64,000 nucleotides of DNA from Chionoecetes opilio (Eukaryota > Arthropoda > Malacostraca > Decapoda > Majidae). The position numbers were made by a program, and so were the translations under genes. Positions 59,188 through 64,000 of the stretch are shown here, piece by piece (the first letter of the stretch is position 1; each line of letters begins with the position of its first letter). The stretch covers positions 116,001 to 180,000 of the forward strand of contig JACEEZ010015291.1 of NCBI GenBank assembly GCA_016584305.1, in the 5' to 3' direction. The notes below the pieces were generated by a model, which was not told where the DNA came from, searched no databases, and saw only the letters and a list, made by a program, of their open reading frames with translations.

Positions 59188-59398
59188 TTAAGTCCTTGAG
59201 ACCCAGAACGTAATTTCCATTGCAATTTGGGTACCATTAGACGATTTTTAGTGAATATAAGCAATATTTTATAGATATGACCTGTTTAGTATCCTTGTCG
59301 ACTAACTAATTTGGTATATTCAGTTACTTTTCGTAATTCTGTGGCTAACAACAGACGATTTTTTATAGCAAAGGAAAGATCTGGGTGTGAAGGGGTTG
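59188..59398 (+). mobile_element. TTAA-flanked MITE, copy 10
   Basis: Near full-length forward copy. A block at about 59033-59160 on its left (ACGCTAAATGTTACCACACA and following) recurs on its right at 59420-59530. The MITE therefore lies between two direct copies of the same roughly 110-bp flank. Confidence 0.75.
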
Positions 59399-60681
59399 AT
59401 GACTGCCACTGCCTATAACAATACGCCATTATCAGCCTTACGCTAAATGTTACCACACAAACACAAACACGCGTCTCTAAGGCCTTCCATCCATTCAGTT
59501 TCACAGGTCACAAGGAAGATCATTGATAAGCTCACCACCTATGAGATTCACCCTTTAACAAACGTCACGGAGGGAAAGATAAGAAGGAAGGGAGGGACAT
59601 GGTGGTGGAAAGAGCAAGGAGGAGCAAGGAGGCGTCTTTCTCTATAGCTTTTTCATGAACCACTCGGCACACTGACTCCCTGTGATCATAATTACATACC
59701 ACGGTGTTATGACAGGTACTGCAAACACCTCATTCCAATTACCTTCCCGGACAGGCTTCCTACTGTTCACGTTCACAACCCCAGCCCCGTAAAAGACCCT
59801 CAGGGGACTCTCAACTACCACTTATCTCTCGCCACACACAGGCATCCATGGTGTCTATCTGTACCAAAGCAGAGAGAGATTTTAGTCCTTAGAGAGACTG
59901 CTTTAGTCCTTTAGTTCTTTAGCCTTGATCTGTACAACGTCTGAGCGGGAAAGACGGGTCAAAACACACCTCCTGACGAAACTAGAGTGTTGGCTAACTT
60001 CCGCTACAGAGGATTCATACAGTCTACACAAACACAGATAATTAGCAGGATAAGCGAAGAGGGAAGGATGATAAACTTGAAAAGCGAAAGTAAATATTAA
60101 TCCAAAGCACTTGACCGACGCCACATTAAAGAAAGAAACATCAACATAAACAGTCATTCAATAGCGTCAATGTTATCAAACAAATGTGAAGTTTGTAAGC
60201 CGCAACACACTTGGCCAGCACGTCATACAGATCAAACATTCTCACATGCTAACGCGTCATTCAGTAGGATCTGCATTTCAAGATTAATCAAAGGAAGACC
60301 ACTGTGAATGATTGCAATGCGCTTTAAAAAAAGAATGATAAATAATAGTTAGAAGAATGCAACCACAAATATTTAACAAACACCACACACACACACAACT
60401 GAACTTTTTACTCTCTTTATGTTTACCCAAATTAAACACACACACACACACACATACATACAAACGAACTTTTTCCTTTTTCTTTGTTTTCTCAAATTAG
60501 ACACACACACAGTCACACACAAACACACATACCATAAAATCTCACCGCAGGATGGGAAGGTAACAATACACATAACATTAACAATAAGCAATGATGTGTT
60601 TAATGTGTTTCCTTCACGAGATCTAAAAAGACACTACCTTCAACTCACATCCTCACATCTACACCCACCACAACAGCGACA

Positions 60682-60892
60682 TTAACCCCTTGGGACCCAG
60701 AACGTAATTTGCATTGTAATATAACCACCATTCGACGATTTTAATGAACATAAGCAATATTATATAGATATGACCTGTTTAATATCCTTGTCCATAAGCT
60801 CATTTGGTTGATTTAGTTACGTTTCGTAGTTTTATGGCTAATAACAGACGATTTCATATAGCAAAGGAAAGATCTGGGCGTGAAAGGGTTAT
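60682..60892 (+). mobile_element. TTAA-flanked MITE, copy 11
   Basis: Forward copy, more diverged internally than most, with TTAA at the left border. Confidence 0.8.
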
Positions 60893-61250
60893 TAATAGTC
60901 TTCGCGGCATCGTACATCAACCTCCCACTCCTCTCTTCACGCCCCGCTAACTTACACCCGATAGAAATGCTCTGTGAGGGGGCGTCATAACCTTAACAAT
61001 ATGCCAGCATCACAAAGGAACCCCCAGGCATTACAAAGGAACCCCCAGGCATCACAAAGGAACCCCCAGTCGCCGCGGTAAGGACCTAGTGACCCTACAG
61101 AGGTATATGGGAAGCTATTATTACGCTGCTGAGGTTATTACAGGTCCTAGCGGGGTCACGGGGTAGTAGGAGTCATAACGCGGCTTCGGGCTTATACACA
61201 GGGGCGATAGAAGCATATAGTCTGAGTGATGAAATAAAAAAAATACGATG

Positions 61251-61459
61251 AAACCTTTCCACGTCCAGATCTTTCCATTAGTATATAAAATAATCTGTTT
61301 TTAGCCATGAAATTTAGAAAAGTAGCTTAATATACCAAATTAGCTAACAAAGGATACTAAATAGGTCCTATCTATACAATATTGCTGTTATTAATCAAAA
61401 TTTTCTTATGGTATACCCAAAGTACAATGGAAATTACGTTCTGGGCCTCAAGGGGTTAA
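61251..61459 (-). mobile_element. TTAA-flanked MITE, copy 12
   Basis: Diverged reverse copy with TTAA at the right border, followed at once by a GA run. Confidence 0.8.
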
Positions 61460-61463
61460 AAGC

Positions 61464-61468
<5 letters not shown>

Positions 61469-61531
<63 letters not shown>

Positions 61532-61612
61532 AAAAGAGAGAGAGAGAGAGAGAGAGAGAGTAATTAGGCAGGGGTACAAGGGCGCGTTAGAAAATCATCC
61601 TATAAGATTCTA

Positions 61613-61710
<98 letters not shown>

Positions 61711-61765
61711 TAATTAGGCAGGGATACAAGGGCGCGTTAGAAAATCATCCTATAAGATTCTACGA
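61469..61765. repeat. GA microsatellite plus 50-bp flank, duplicated
   Basis: A GA run (61469-61560) followed by TAATTAGGCAGGGGTACAAG and GGCGCGTTAGAAAATCATCC is repeated with another GA run (61612-61709) and the same flank (61711-61763). Confidence 0.9.
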
Positions 61766-62297
61766 CGTCAGAATCCCCGCTAGAATCTTATGCTTGAAGG
61801 AAAACTAGGTAATTTTTGACGCCAGGTAAAGGAAAGTATGAAAATGTATTTATGAGATTTATGTTATTCTTGATATGGTAAGTAGCACTGTTATTATATA
61901 TAAATGCTTTTCTTCTTTACTGTGTAGGTGAAGTGTGTGGTAAAATTTTATTGACCCAAGAAAATGCCAATAAAATAAATACATATGAATTCTATATATA
62001 AGAAAGTGTTAGGATTCTCTACAAAGCCAAGTACAAATAACGGGAATGGTATACGGTACTAAAATGACAAAATCGAATACCTGCAATATTTTTAAACAAC
62101 GCAAGTAATCCTAGAGACAAAATAAAAAGTAGTACCGGGAATATATTGGCATTTTGAACTAAACTCGCTGCACGTTAAGTTGGCGAAAATGGGGCCCCTT
62201 CACTCCCCATTCCGAACGTACGGGAATGGCTGAGGCGTTGGGTGACAATGCCTTACTCCAAGTTCCGCCCTAAAGCCCCATTATAATTAGTGTTAGA
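61766..62297. other. Intergenic, no feature recognised
   Basis: AT-rich sequence without coding or repeat signal. Confidence 0.5.
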
Positions 62298-62309
62298 CTA
62301 TATATTAAG

Positions 62310-62601
62310 TTGCCTCCGTGGTGCAGTGGCTAGCGTGCCTGGCTACGAATCTGCGGGCCCTGGTTCGATCCCAGGCCAGGGCAAGTCGGTGACCAGCCTA
62401 CCCAGCTGTTCTTCCTTCCTTTCGGGGTTGATAAATGGGTACCTGGGGTAACCTGGGGAAGGTAACTGTGGTAACCCGGGAGTCACACTAGCCCTGTGTC
62501 CCTGGGTAACGGGTCCTCACCCACCACAGGCTCTAAGGGCTAATGCCACGGAGATGAGCACCAAATGCCACGAGCAGCTTAGCGTATGCTCCCATCTTTA
62601 C
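62310..62601 (+). mobile_element. tRNA-derived SINE with 12-bp target duplication
   Basis: The head reads like a tRNA: GCCTCCGTGGTGCAGTGGCT covers the A box (TGGTGCAGTGG) and GGTTCGATCCC the B box, with a possible 3' half pairing with the start. It is followed by a body of about 220 bp that is not tRNA-like. CTATATATTAAG occurs exactly at both sides (62298-62309 and 62602-62613). The exact duplication shows a recent target-primed insertion. Confidence 0.88.
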
Positions 62602-62639
62602 CTATATATTAAGCAGGGTAGAACAAGAAGTAACGGATT

Positions 62640-62885
62640 CAAGCTGGAAAAGCGTAATTTAAAAAGGAAATAGGGAGAAACTGGTTCACAAATAGGGTGG
62701 TGAATGATTGGAATGGACTCAGTCGTCAGGTGGTCAATGCGGAGTCAATAGGGATCTTTAAAAGGAGTCTGGATAAATTCATGGATAGGGAAGAGGTGGA
62801 TGTAGGTAGTGTTAAGTAACAGGAACTACCTCGTGTAGGTCTCACGGCCTCTTGTAACTTCCTTATTTTCTTATGCTTCTTATAG
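62640..62885 (+). mobile_element. LINE 3' end fragment, longest copy
   Basis: Encodes, with the usual reverse-transcriptase C-terminal pattern, NWFTNRVVNDWNGLSRQVVN and FKRSLDKFMDREEVDVG. A 3'UTR with ACCTCGTGTAGGTCTCACGG and a TTATTTTCTTATGCTTCTTA tail follows. Upstream reverse-transcriptase motifs are missing, so it is a 5'-truncated copy of a non-LTR retrotransposon. Confidence 0.75.
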
Positions 62886-63166
62886 TTTTACGAGTCTCTG
62901 TGTATTACTAGGAAGCTTTTGACTCACAACACAGGTGAGTCACTGTAAGACCTGCGGCGTATCAAAATGACGAAATACGTGGGAAAAAAAAAGTGTAATG
63001 GCGGTGACTACTCCTTCATCACGCAGCATGTACATACGGATGTGACGAAATAGTTGCGTTACACAAAGCAATGATGAAGTGTACTGATGAATATTTAGGT
63101 CACATATAATGACTAAGGGACTGATGCAATATTGAGTGCCGTGACTTCCTTCTTCCCACTCCCACT

Positions 63167-63380
<214 letters not shown>

Positions 63381-63680
63381 TCACATTGACAAACTAATAT
63401 CTAATGAAAAAACTAATCAGCCAACTATAATCTAGAAAAGAAAAATCTAGTAAAATTAACCACTTTTATAGTAAGTATATTTCATGCCTAAAAAAAAAAA
63501 AAAATATTAAAGTAGCAATGAACAATTTGACCCACACACCAGCAAATTCTCCTTGTAAACAAAACACGACCTAATCAACATTTTAAAGATACCTGAATAG
63601 AACACGATACCAAAACCTGACCTTCCAATCCCACCCAGGCAAGAGAAACCCAAGAAAGAATACCCAATACCATAAAATCA

Positions 63681-63876
63681 TTGAACCCCTTGAGACCCAG
63701 ATCGTAATTTCCATTGTAATTTGGGTACCATGAGACGATTTTTAGTGAATGTAAGCAATATTTTATAGATATGACCTGTTTAGTATCCTTGTCCACTAAC
63801 TAATTTGGTATATTAAGTTACTTTTCGTGATTTTATGGCTCAACAACAAAATTTTTTTTATAGCAAATGAAAGATC
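63681..63876 (+). mobile_element. TTAA-flanked MITE, copy 13, truncated by insertion
   Basis: Forward copy that stops at AAAGATCT, where another element starts. The remaining end (GGGCGTGAAGGGGTTAA) is missing from the window. Confidence 0.8.
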
Positions 63877-63878
63877 TA

Positions 63879-64000
63879 CCGTAGATAACAGTAAAGTCGC
63901 CAGGACAACTTTTTTTTTCTGTTTACAGACGTGTGGTGGCGTTAATACTTACAATTTTACATCCATGATTTCAGGAAAGTTAGAAGGGGCTATCTGGAGA
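63879..64000. mobile_element. CCGTAGATAAC-family element, cut by window end
   Basis: Begins CCGTAGATAACAGTAAAGTC after TA and matches the right part of 57857-58332 in reverse. It is inserted into the TTAA MITE at 63681-63876. Confidence 0.8.

Noticed and set aside
59903..60157. 84-aa minus-strand frame, considered as an upstream Spred exon
   Set aside because: Sequence is not protein-family-like and no donor gives the phase needed for the EVH1 exon.
62310..62384. Functional tRNA gene
   Set aside because: A and B boxes are present, but the region is followed by a SINE body and bounded by a 12-bp target duplication. No clean cloverleaf with normal anticodon arm could be drawn.

Overview
This is a eukaryotic, arthropod-type window. 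The intron-rich genes, the arthropod-like Spred EVH1 domain, and the dense GA/TG microsatellites, minisatellites and short DNA transposons together fit a decapod crustacean such as a crab or shrimp. The taxon is an inference, because no species-diagnostic gene is present. Three protein-coding genes can be assembled exon by exon, all on the minus strand. About half of the window is repeats.

Layout. Positions 674-10473 hold a kinesin-6 (KIF20/MKLP2-type) mitotic kinesin. Eleven coding exons are visible and the 3' end runs off the window; exon 10 carries an apparent one-base insertion. Positions 10474-17990 are intergenic with several inverted-repeat elements. Positions 17991-32233 hold a complete EMC1 gene of 17 coding exons, predicted at 909 aa (ER membrane complex subunit 1). 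Positions 32234-37048 are intergenic and 3'UTR sequence with a tRNA-derived SINE. Positions 37049 to about 46999 hold Spred (EVH1 plus Sprouty domain), with four solid coding exons and one tentative first exon; its introns carry a 2-kb 15-bp minisatellite. From about 47200 to 64000 no gene was recognised: the region is microsatellites, long tandem arrays, MITEs, a SINE with a clean target-site duplication and a LINE 3' end.

The genes do not form a pathway. They act in cytokinesis (kinesin-6), membrane-protein insertion at the ER (EMC1) and damping of Ras-ERK signalling (Spred). The most informative content beyond the genes is the transposon record. There is a TTAA-flanked MITE family with 13 copies, one of which is split by a 1.47-kb foldback and by another element. 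There are several TA-flanked inverted-repeat families, a Tigger/pogo relic that still encodes the start of a CENP-B-like transposase, and a kinesin intron built almost wholly from two repeats. I found no CRISPR array, operon or prokaryotic system.
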